A DNA stretch of 64,000 nucleotides from Strigops habroptila (taxonomy: Eukaryota; Chordata; Aves; Psittaciformes; Psittacidae): NCBI RefSeq assembly GCF_004027225.2, contig NC_044277.2, forward strand, positions 86,006,283 to 86,070,282, read 5' to 3'. The number at the start of each line of letters is the position of its first letter. The stretch's first letter is position 1. This document shows, one piece after another, positions 26,701-37,907 of the stretch. The position numbers and the translations under genes are program-made. The notes beneath the pieces were generated by a model. The model had not been told where the DNA came from. It ran no database searches and was given only the letters and a program-made list of their open reading frames with translations.

Positions 26701-28086
26701 TCTCACCCTCTAATTATATCTGTGGCATTACCTCTCACATCCAAAGCCTCCCATGTTCTTAAACAAACTTGCTGATGCCCAAACCAGCTTTATACAGCAT
26801 TGCAGAGACATCCTGCACCCATGCTGAGGGCAACCTGCTTCGCTTCTACAGCCAAAATCTGCAGGGCAGGTGTCGCATTCCTGGTCATATCTCTCTAATG
26901 TTAAGGCTAGGCTGAGAATGGCTTTTGTTTACTCTCCTGTCATGAAACTATTACACCAGTGGCAGATGAACCACAGTCTTGCTGTTCTCTGCCCACCCTG
27001 AAGGCAACTACTGCAAAAGCTGCCTTTGCCAGCCTTACACAGATGTGCTAGCTCTTCTGAGACAGGGAAACTTCCTACGAAGCACCTTCAGCCCCTTTCT
27101 ACCCATTGCACCAACATGAACAACATACCCAGAGAGAACTGGATGTGTAAGAACACAAGAGAGAATAAGCAATCCTTGGGTGAGGCACTTGCAGGTAAGT
27201 ATGCAGCAAAAGCATGAGAAGCTCTCTGGCAAATTTCATGGTGTGACTCATTTTGAGGCAGCACAGAGAGAGAAAGGGCTACTTTTCCTCCATGTAAACG
27301 AGGAGGAAACTCAGGTTTCTGGAAGAACTGCCTGAAAGGACAGGGTGCTCAAATCCCTAGAGGAAAGCCACTGAGCAGGGCTAGGGAGACTCTTGTTTTC
27401 CATTAGAGACACAGACAGCAGCTCTTCCTGAAGCACTAATACAGCATCTGAACAATACAGCATCTTGAGCAATTCTTGCCACTAACTTCCAGCCTAATCC
27501 GTAAGACTGCCATGATTTGCAGAGGCTTTTCTTTACCGCTTGAACAGAAAAGCAAGAGCCAACCACTAAATGGTTCGGCATCCTGCAGGGCTGCTTGGTA
27601 TTCATTTGTTGGGTCCAAACAACACAAAGCACCAAGGAAGAAACAGACATCACAGCTGAGGGAAGGTGGTGTATAGGTGTGCAGAATGGATCATATTGCC
27701 TACAGACAACAGGAACTGTTTAGCTATCTGCCTCCTTGACCAATATAGTTTTGAGACTTAATATCTCATGTCCTGGTTTTCATACAGACGGCAGCAGGAA
27801 ATACTTCAAATAAAAGTGTGGACTTCTGCTGAGGTGGTTTTGGTTTTCAAGCCTTTAAGAATAATGTAAGTGGCAATCCAAAAGGAGCAGGTTTGATGGA
27901 TTTTTCAGTTCAAACGATCTTGGTTTATTGTCTGTATTAAACAAAAGGAAAACTGCCATCTTAAATGGTTATGGCCTCATGAACTTGCAGTAGGCTTTGT
28001 TCTGGATCTGTTTTCTTCTATCAAAGAAGTTGCTGCTTTTAACCCAGAGGAGAAAACATTATTCCTCACCTAAAGAGAGTCTCAGC
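23729..28086. other. Intergenic sequence, no gene recognised
   Basis: About 4.4 kb with a poly-A run at 25029-25045 and no recognised repeat family. The interval 25100-25780 is locally richer in GC and carries overlapping open frames up to 116 codons on both strands, but none has a domain or splice-supported ends. Confidence 0.6.
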
Positions 28087-28099
28087 TGCCACCCAGTGG
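28087..28099 (-). promoter_or_regulatory. Possible CTCF-type motif
   Basis: TGCCACCCAGTGG on the plus strand matches 11 of 13 positions of the reverse-oriented CTCF core CGCCACCTAGTGG. One difference is a C to T change that removes the CpG. The match is by eye only, so occupancy is unproven. Confidence 0.25.
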
Positions 28100-28232
28100 A
28101 ATTAGAAATCTCTGCATTACACCAGTGGCTCCTACTGCTTCCTCATCACCCCTGGCAGATTTTAGTGACCAAAAAGACTTGGTTTATCTGCAGTATTTCC
28201 TGCCGATAGATCATTTAGCACTCCAGAGAAGC

Positions 28233-28335
28233 ATCACCATTTCCATTTTTCAAAAGGGAAACTGAGGCACAAAGGCCAAGTGATCTGCCCAGTCACACTG
28301 CAAGCCAGAAACAGAGTAGAACCCGCCTTGTCACA
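28233..28335 (-). mobile_element. MIR-type SINE, old copy, antisense
   Basis: The plus strand reads AAAAGGGAAACTGAGGCAC, then AGTGATCTGCCCAGTCACAC, then CAGAAACAGAGTAGAACCC. These match in order the MIR reverse complement (GGGGAAACTGAGGCACAG, AAGTGACTTGCCCAAGGTCAC, GGCAGAGCCGGGAATAGAAC, quoted in part). This is the best preserved MIR core in the window. Confidence 0.8.
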
Positions 28336-29205
28336 ATGGTTGTCCTACACATGTCTGGCTTCCAATCCAAAGAAGATCCTATGGTTTCATAGTTCGAAGC
28401 AGAGGGGACAGAGCAGGACATGACAAACACAGTGGGGGCGGGGATTAAGCCTGTCACTTTTAACCTGGACAACTGGTTGACCAGTTCCCTTTTCTTTGTG
28501 TTCTTCTATGTTTCCTTAAAAGAGCAAGCATTCTGGTTTAAGAAATCCTGTGCAACCTGCTCTAGGTGAACCTGCTTTGGCAGGAGGGTGCACTAGATCA
28601 TCTCCAGAAGTCCCATACAACCCCATTCTGCAATTGAGAGATGCTTGCAGGGGTTTTGCAAGCTGTCACCAGTTATTTTCTGATCTAGGAGAGCAAGCTC
28701 TGGTTACTTCAAGACAGACCGGGACATATGGTGGGTTGTAGAGAGGAAAGATGCAGAGCTGTCTATACCGCTGGCAGTGCAGCTCCCTGCAATAAGGGGG
28801 CAGCCAGAAATTCAGAGGTACTATGGGTGAAGAGGAAATGCTACAGAGAGCCAGGCACAGCCCTTAAAAAAAACACAGACTGAAACTGTCTTTGCATGAG
28901 GCTATGACTGCTTTGTGTGCAATAGGAACGTAACGTTTCCATCAGGTCTTATAGGGGCCCTGATGTCCAACAATCCCTCCTTTGTCCACCTACAATTAAT
29001 ATAAACTTTAAGCCTTTATGACCCTTTTCAGTGAAAGACCAGAATAGCTGGAATATTTCTTCCCCATCCTACGCAAACACATAGCTCTGAGCTGCAGCTC
29101 TCTGATAGCAGGGACAAGAGCTGGTAAATGCCAGCCACTGGGATGGGTGGAAGGCCCATAGAAATTGGTAGTGATAGAAAGAGGGGGTATTTATTTTTAA
29201 AGACA

Positions 29206-29245
29206 GTGTGTATGCATGCATGCGCACATATATACATACATATGT
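29206..29245. repeat. 40-bp alternating purine-pyrimidine tract
   Basis: Every base from 29206 to 29245 alternates purine and pyrimidine. The order is GTGTGT, then ATGC units, then GCGCAC, then a TA/CA part ending ATATGT. Tracts of this type favour left-handed Z-DNA, especially the GCGCAC and GTGTGT parts. The ATGC section is also self-complementary. Confidence 0.9.
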
Positions 29246-32200
29246 TGATTGGAAGAAGAAGAACAATGTCATATTTACATCAGATTCTGAAAAAGTAAAG
29301 CCTAACCTTCTGTGACCTAACTTAAAACAGCAGGATATACATGTAAACAAGTTGTTTTTCAGAAAAGGAACACTTTGTGCCTTCTGCTATGCTGCTGAAC
29401 AGTACTCAGCAAGCAATAATCATCGGTAAAAAGTACAGATCTTTTCAAATCTTTTCTATAAACCTACATCTTCCTCCTTGAATAGATAGACAGATTTTAA
29501 AAGCACATGTCCAAAGCCTCACCTAGAGATCTGGGTAGCTCAGAACACAAAGCAGTGACCACTGGGATATTAGGGATTCAGGGAAGGCTACTCAGCAGCC
29601 ATCAACTCAGACTATTCTTGGTCAAATGGGAGTCTCGCCTTTCAACCCACTTTCCAATTTGCTGTGCCTTCACTCCCTTTAAAAGGAAAGGTGCAGTAGG
29701 CACTGAGCCAGAGGTCAATATGCACATTCAGCAGTTCACCAAGGTCACTGAAGATCCGCTAGAGTTTGACAATATTTTCATTTTCCTACTGAAAGTTCAC
29801 ATCACTGAAGTCTACTTCAAACTAAGATCCAGCAGTGACCCAGTGCCACAGAGTAATCCCAGACTACAGTAGCATTATTTCTCTTTCATGGCATCATCAA
29901 GCGACGACAAAAATACCACTTGCTAGATTTACCAAATGGAGATTATTTCAGAGAAGTGTTTTCAAGCTTTACATTTTAAAGATAAAAACGACCTACTTAA
30001 CTTTTCAGCATACCTGTGGAAGAAAATGAACTTTCTATTGCAGTGTGAGGGGATTTTAAAACAGTTTCCATAAAAAAGTAAACCCCTGAATGGTGTTTAC
30101 AGCAGCAACAAGCCTCCCTGGTATTATCCACTTAACCTCATGCACCACTGCATCAAAACCACAACTGGTGCAAATCACTGGCTGACTGACTTCACTGATC
30201 AGAAGCCAGATGATGTTGATTAGCAAGAAGAAAAGAATGAGCTGTGGTTTGAAACCCAGGCAGCCTCACACAGCCAGATCTAGGTACAGACAAGTCTAAG
30301 CAGAGCAATTCCATGAAAGCCCCCAAAGCGCAGGGGAAAAACAGCTGGGGAAAAAAGTAAATCTGTGTAAACAGAAGCCTTATTTACCACACTAACATTG
30401 TTATTTAATCTGTTGCTCTGGATGCACAATAAATTAAATCCAGAGAATATACTCTGACAGACAATCACGTCATGCTGGACATTACATCCAGACACATGGG
30501 CTGCTAAATTGCCACCAAACCTTCAACCTGGAGCCATGTAAGACACATAGCTGATGGACCTATTCTCTCTCTAAACAGGCCTTCACAGGTAAGATACGAT
30601 CACGTTCACGCTCCAGCTAGACAATCACAGCAGACTGTATGTACGTAGTGCCATCTGTCTTTCCCCTGGGGATGTGCATCTTTGGGTATCCAATTGCACT
30701 TCCATCTGCGATTCCTGCCTGAGCCCATGGAATGACTTTCATACACATCAGTGTCCAAAGTGCACTGACACACTCACATGTGTGTTTTAAGCTTTGCACA
30801 TTAAAACTGATATTGTCCTGGCATTATCAGCATGTTTAGCCTCCTCATTCTTTGACAAAAAGAAGGAAGAAAAGTATGCTTGCTGGTCATGAAAGCTGAA
30901 GTGTAAGAACAATGCCCGTGGTTATTCCAACGAAGCACTTTACAACTGTCCCACAAAGTAAACCATATTTACTGCTTGGCAAGGTACTACCACAGTGAAT
31001 GCACTTGCATAAACTGACTGTGAACGCATGTTAAATAGGGATGCAGAGGAGAACTGAGATACAGGAATCAATCTGGCTCCCCCAGCAAAGCAGAGCCTCC
31101 CTATACTAGTACATTTCCCTGCAGGAGAACAGGTTTCACTTGGCCCAATAAATCCATTGCTACTAAGCCTCTATAAGCCTCTTCAACACAAAAGGATACC
31201 TCCCACTTAGCTTGGCATTATTGGAAAGAGTTGCTGTAACGGTTGCTGTAGCTGTTGTTACAATTGCTTATTTAGAAATCAGAACTGAAGGGTCGAGAGA
31301 CCTTAAGCTAACTCCCTCTCTGCTCCCAGGCTACTGGCCAAGGCACTGGGCTTTGGAAGGGGAACCCACTTTGAGGGCTTTCCTTTTGAACCTTATGGTC
31401 TTGTCTGCTCCATGCAGCAAGAATAACATGCTGCATGGGCATCAGGTACCCTCCTCACCCCTCAGTTTGTCTTTCCATTCACTATCGGATCCTGATGAGC
31501 TCTTTACCCTGGTGCTTGTTGAGGGTCCTCCAAACACAGCCTTGTCAAACCAGCAAAGTCCAAGATTAATGATCAAAAGGTGAGTGAAATTTCCAAAATA
31601 ATTTACTATAACAAATAGGTAATTCAAATAAACCTACTTGAAGTCTCAGGCAATTGCAATTCCTCAGACTGCTGTTAACCAGAAAATTCAGCTGTACACT
31701 ACTACTACATCTTTAGTTTTGTTCTAAATCAACCACATTATAGCAAAAATATAGGTGCAGGTTGAGCTCATTTTAGGAGCTTTTTCTCTACAAATACACT
31801 ATTTTTTCTTCTAAAATATTAGTCACCTTTTCCTCATTCTCAGACTCTAAATATATGATCTTCTGTTTACAAGCCATAAGAGTGAGTTAGAAGCTTTTTG
31901 TTTTCAACACTTTTTTTCTCATGTTCTAGAAATGTCAGTAAAAAGGGAAAGACTGTTCAAGTGCATTAGTGTATGGTTCAGCTCTGTGCTCAACACTAGC
32001 TGTATGCATTGATCTTTGAATGAGAGTTATAGATAATATTGTTAAATACATTTATGAAATCTCTTTGAAAGCAACAGATCACTTAAACATAATGCACCTT
32101 GGTCAATGAAACTGTAAGATACTGCAGGTATTTAACTTTCTCCATGAAAATCACATCACTGAACACCCACTCTTCACCGCTGACAAGACAGGATTTTGAG

Positions 32201-34780
32201 GTGTGTAGCTTTAGACATCTGAAATAGGCAGCTTAATACATCCAGTAAGAATCCAGCTTCCTCCTAGTCAGAGAAAGTACCTATGGATTGAAAGGTGCTT
32301 TTCAACTTCGCCTGTGTCCAAAAGATCCAACTGGGCTGCATCAGAGGCTGCAGCAACAGCGGGAGACCTCATGGAGTCTGGCTGTTGGACACAATCTCTG
32401 TAACTATGGACATGACATATAAGCAATTTAATTTTGAGTGGAGCTTTTTTCAAAAACAATGTCTGGACAAAAGCCTATGACAATTTACCTGTCCTTCTTT
32501 CTATTGTTAACCTGACAGTCAGTAGAGAACAGCAAATAGGAGCATCTAAAGCGGAAGAGGCAGCTCTGAAAGGATTTAGAAAACTCAGATGTGGGTACCA
32601 GGAAATTACAGTTTCAGTGTTTATTTGCAATATTTTGTTTAGTGCCAAAGAGTCTTTCTGAAGATACAGAAAAATATTGGTTACTCCTTGGAACCTTTTA
32701 TTCCAAATCATACATCACTGTATTGCAGTTATTATGATGTCCTGGCCATGAGGAAGGATTGCTTTGTATTAACTTCAGCACAATCTGATGGTTCCTGTCT
32801 CAAAGATGCTTAACAAGTCATTAAATTATTGAACAAACAGGCTACAATAAAAACACCAGGAAGTACTTAGTTTTGCTTTTGAAAATTAGTGTAATAACTA
32901 AGAAATAGCTAGTCAACATTAGCAGCAAATGCCAACTCTTTTTTGCCTGTATGAAGTAATATTTCTGTCAAGATTAAGAAAGAAAACTGATTCTAAAGAA
33001 GGGCTGTTCTGGCTCGGTTCAATGACTAGAGGAGGGTGGCTTATTTCTGGAGTCTAGAGGGATTTCTTTACACTTCAGGGGAAAGAAAGTGGGATTCTTT
33101 CTTGTAGCACTCCAGTGTCTTCTCTATGAGGTGCTTGTCCAGTGGGTGCAAACCAGAACACAAGATCATAATTGCTATGGCTGATTTCCCCACTTTCAGG
33201 CCAAATGCAGCTTTGGGGACAAGGAAAGAACATAGTCACAGATTCCAGTATACAGAGATCGCCATCGTCACAGACTTCTCTACCTGGAGAGGTGGAATCA
33301 GGCTTCCCAGGCCATATCTCCTTTTTGCTCACCTTTGCATCATCTTATAGCCATCTTGCTTATTTGAGGTTGCAAACCTCTTTTAATCACTCTGACATTG
33401 GTCTTCATTGTTATTCAAATCATTTTTAGCACTGAACCTCTGGTCCTGATCAGTGTAAAAGCACAGTTCCTGCAAGCATTTCCTCATGGTTATAACCTGC
33501 CACCCAAAATCAGCTATTGCATGGGCAAATGAGGCTTTGGAGTGCAGCAGTAATCAACGTACAAGCATGACCTACTGAAAAGCCTACAACTAATGCTCAC
33601 AAAATATACCTCTTGCTGGTAGGTTATTGACAGAATGATATCACATTCATGAGACTGAAACAGCTGGAATGGAAAGGATTGATTGCTTCAAGCAACAAGA
33701 TAATTGCTTTTTCTCTTACAACTCCCACTATATTCACAGCCTCCTACAACTATCACAAAGACAGATTTCTTTCATACTGACAACATTACCAGTGTAAGCT
33801 AATGAAGAGCCATCAGCCAGCAGAGAACTATAGATACAAACTTGTTGCTCTATAAAAGGTTACAATTTTTCTCTAACTTCATATGTTAAATCCCAATCTA
33901 CTGGGATTTGCGACAGGCAAGTAACAGAAAAATCAGCTAGAACTACTGCAGTAATTCACCTGAAGTTTCTAAACAAACTCCAATGCATAGACGGAGCAGA
34001 AGCTAGTTTTCTTCCTGTGATACTAAGTGAGATTCACCATTGCCTCATTTACCGATGTGTTCCCACCATTGCCTGGGCTACCTGTGCAGTTATGTGATGA
34101 GGCATCAGCAGCAACAACAGCCAATAGTGCAACACAATAGTCAATAAAATTGCTTCTCTGAAAGCCAGCACAGTTACAGAAGCCCCAAACTCTTGTAAAT
34201 GAAGAAGATTGAATTAGCTCATGCTTTTGGATTTTGGACAGTGGTAGAAATTCATGCACTGAAGTATCACCTACCTCCTTCAATTACGGGCCATAGAAAG
34301 GACAGAGAATAATAGCTGGTTCAAGCCACAGAGTCTTGTAGATCATTCTGAGAGGCAAGCTATACTACAGATTTAAGTCTATTGACAGGCCTTTGTGGTT
34401 CTGAACTCAGCTGCAGGAGCTTTGTCTGGGTAAATAAGGCTAGCTCCTCCATCAAGTGCATATTGCTGCCACTTCATATGAGGGTACAGACACTGTCAGT
34501 GAAAGCAATACCTTTGAGAAATTCCAGCAAGGCCATGCTTTGATACACCTGATATTTGAAATAACAGGTTAGCCATGTTGGTTAACATAAGGAGATCTTA
34601 TGCTCCTTTCCACACGGACAAATGCAAAGCAAAAAGCAGCCAAGAAGCACAATGGTTTGGACAGGGTTAGTGACATTAACTGATTTTAATTCTGGCCCAG
34701 TATTTAGATCCAAATTCTCAGATTTTTCCTTTAATGTGTAGTGCTTCTTCAGCATACGAAATGCTGGTGAATATTCAAAT

Positions 34781-34822
34781 ATATAGGTACATATATATAC
34801 ATGTATGCCTGTGTACCTATAT
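34781..34822. repeat. Inverted repeat, 11-bp arms
   Basis: ATATAGGTACA (34781-34791) is matched exactly by its reverse complement TGTACCTATAT (34812-34822) around a 20-base AT-rich loop. It could form a short hairpin. It lies within an AT-rich patch and may simply reflect microsatellite-like composition. Confidence 0.8.
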
Positions 34823-37706
34823 TTAATTCACCTATTTTTACTTGACTGTATGAAAAGTTTTATTCCTCCAAACTCACGAGAAAAGCACAGTCCTAAACGC
34901 AAATTTTCCCTAGTAACAGCACTACACTGATAAGAATGACATGGTGGACTCTTTCCAGATTGCCATATTGTAATTATTATGGTATAATTGAAAACAAGAA
35001 CAATGTGTAATCATAATATTGAGTATATCACCTAGTATGTTTTAAACTGTATTCCTTAAAGAGCTGAGATAATAATGCATTAGCTAGGAAGTAATTCAAT
35101 ATCACAAAAGTCCTTTCTTACAACAAGGAAAATCATGACGCTGTAATAAAAATGAGAAAATAGAGCTCAAGAAGCCAGACCAACAGTTACTGTCCTGCCT
35201 GCGCTCAGTTTGTAAGCTGGAAGTACAGTAGACAGTATACAAATATAGGTGCGAGTACTGTATTTGTGAGTAGTGAGTACTACTGTAATGTAAGTCTCTC
35301 ACTATGTAACAGCTACCCCTTATTTAAGGGCACCAGAAAAGTGGACGTAGCGGGGGCAGGTTGGGTCTGATGGCAGCAGTAGGGTACGCAGTTCTGAAGG
35401 GACCCCAGGAACACATGTAGCTTGCAATACACTTCTTTTGCACTCAGTGGAGATCTCCACTGACTTTTTTTTTAACAGAGCTACTTGCACCACTCAGTAA
35501 CACCACCACCACTCCACAGGAGCCGTGCCTTTGAAAATAAATCTTTTTTTAGTCCCATTCAGTTTTGGCACCACATAAATGTGTATTTGAAGTAATTAAG
35601 AGCTAAGCAGAAAAGCAAAGAACAGAGCTGTTAGAAATCACTGAGATCATCAGAATCAGCTCCCTGCAATCATAGGCTATCAGGACACAGATACTAAATT
35701 TAAAACATCACCTCCACTTGCTTCCTGTGTGCCAAGGTCCACAGACCTTCCCCTGAAGTCCTAGAGTCTCAACCCAGGTGAAATATAGAGTTTCCTTTTC
35801 AAATGGTAGGTGTCACCTTTCTCTCCCACCTACAAGTGTTTGCTATGCCCGAAGCACATCTAACCACCTTGGGTAAGGTGAATGAAATCTTTCAGGGGAT
35901 GCTCCACAGAAGCTATACACAAAAACTTAAGAGACACAGGAGGATCAAACTCTCACAGTACTTTATTAACACAAATGTGGCAGCCTGCTACATCTTACTT
36001 GGCAGCAGTGATCCATTAGCGTATTTGAGCAGGTACTTCTGCCAGGATAAGGAGCTTTAGGGCAGAGGAGGGTATGAGGTTGTTGCAAGCACTACAACAG
36101 GAAAGGAGCAGACTCAAGCAAGAGCCCTGGCTATTCTCACAGCATGGGCACAGGACAAAAAACTAGGGGATAAGCTATAATGTGGAATACAGCCACTGAA
36201 TAAATGGACATTTGCAGCAAGGAAACAATAGTAGCATTTATTTTGTATTTATTTAGTGAGGCTATTGTCCTGAAAAGCAATGGGTCAAATTTTGGAAGTC
36301 AGACCAGGTTTGGAATTCCTCACACTCACAAGCAACCATAGAGTGACCAGCCACAAGAACAGCTTTACATTTTTCCTACCAGGCAGCCACAGCAGGCTCA
36401 AAGCCTCCAACCTAAGAAGCATCAGTTGTAATTTTGTTACTTAGTAGGTTTTAATAAAAGGCTCTGTCTAGCATGACTGTGGAAGGCATTAATATTTATG
36501 TCCAACTGAAAGAGGGCTGCTTGTCAGTGCCATTCATCTACTGAAAACCTTAATCTCTCTAGTCACTACTGCTCATCTTTCTTCTCTTTAAATTTAACTG
36601 CCTTTCTTGCTGTGACCTATTTTCTAAAGAACATGTACTCAGCTAATGCTGGTAGATCAAATCAAAACTGTAGCTATACTTCCTTTGAAGAGAGATACAT
36701 CCTTTGCACTTGAAATAAAACACATCAGGGTTTTTTTCTGGCATTTATTTCTAAAAGGAAACACTAGATGTGATGGGATGCCAAGCTTAATCTGAGAATA
36801 AGTTATCCTTATGAACAAAACTATTTTTGGATTACAGTACCAAAAGCTCATTATTTTCCTCAAAACAAGCTGGGATACCTCTGCAAGTAATTCGATTGTT
36901 ATCTTTTGTGCACAATACCCAATGAAAAAGAAAAAGCTCATCTGATTTTTGATACATTTCTCCCCAGCTCTACCTCTGTGGGTTTGCTTGCTGCTTCTTA
37001 AGACTGTTAGACCCTTACCAAATATATTAACTTAAATGATAAAGCTGAATCCAGTGGGAGGAAATACCTTTCAGCTCTGGACAAGACATGATTAGCTCTG
37101 CTTCAGCAACCTGGTTAGACTCAAAGTCTTTCTACCCAACAAATTGCAAGAGTATTTATCTTTAGAGGCCAGCAGCAGCCCATGGCCTAAACATTGTATA
37201 TTCTGCTCTCAGTACATACCCTGGGATGACAAGGAGTTCATGTAGTCAGGCAAGCCCAGCAGAGCATTTTGTGTTAAGGACCATATGCTGTGCTCCCTAT
37301 CACTGCAGGAGAGCTGTTAAACCCTTACATGGAACTGCAGGTGCTCAGCAGGTACCAAACCATCCCACACAGGAACAAGGTGCTGCTGATTGGAGCAGTG
37401 ATTTGCAGAAGAGGCAGCCTGATCTGCAGCAGCTGTAGGAATGTGGAAGCAGCTTGCAGCTGGGTAAGGCAACAGGATGTCTACTTGTAGGGGTCCAGCA
37501 GGAATAGGATCTTTCTTCCCACAAAAACCAGTTTCTCCTGAGAGTCTTTGCTCTCAGATATGACTTAGACCACTTCACCTGGAGGCAGTGAAATGAAGAT
37601 AAGCTCTCACACCCTGCAGGGATCCCATATCTTTCAGAATACATGCATTTTCCCCAGCCTGAGCCATGACATGGAGGCTGTGCTCTGGAAAGGGAGATCT
37701 AGGTGG

Positions 37707-37907
37707 AATTCTTTACTGTGAGGGTGGTGAGGCACAGGAAAAGGTTGCCCAAAGAAGTGATAAATGCTCTACCCCCGTTAGTGTTCAAGGGCAGATTGGA
37801 CAGAGTCCTGAGCAACATGGTCTAGTGTGTGGTGTCCCTGCCCATGGCAGGGGGGTGGAGCTAGATGATCTTAAGGTCCTTTCCAACCCTAACTATTCTA
37901 TGATTCT
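37707..37907 (+). mobile_element. CR1 LINE fragment, short 3' end
   Basis: Homology starts at TTCTTTACTGTGAGGGTGG, which encodes the [10 protein letters not shown] block of ORF2 in related copies, and runs through the 3' UTR (GATGATCTTAAGGTCC) to one unit of the tail octamer. At about 200 bp it is the shortest plus-strand CR1 here. The frame is damaged (GCACAGGAAAAGG in place of GCACTGGAATAGG). Confidence 0.92.

Larger units (their letters stand above)
28336..37706. other. Intergenic sequence, no gene recognised
   Basis: About 9.4 kb without a supportable exon. Open frames reach 123 codons (31212-31583, plus) but carry no recognised domain and no flanking splice signals that would make a coherent gene. 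The stretch includes a 40-bp alternating purine-pyrimidine tract (29206-29245) and an 11-bp inverted repeat in AT-rich sequence (34781-34822). A weak MIR-like phrase near 30246-30290 was not strong enough to annotate. Confidence 0.6.

Noticed and set aside
30246-30290. Possible MIR (GGTTTGAAACCCAGGCAGCC)
   Set aside because: Only one block fits the antisense MIR. The expected GAAACTGAGGCAC and AAGGTCACAC blocks are not found upstream.
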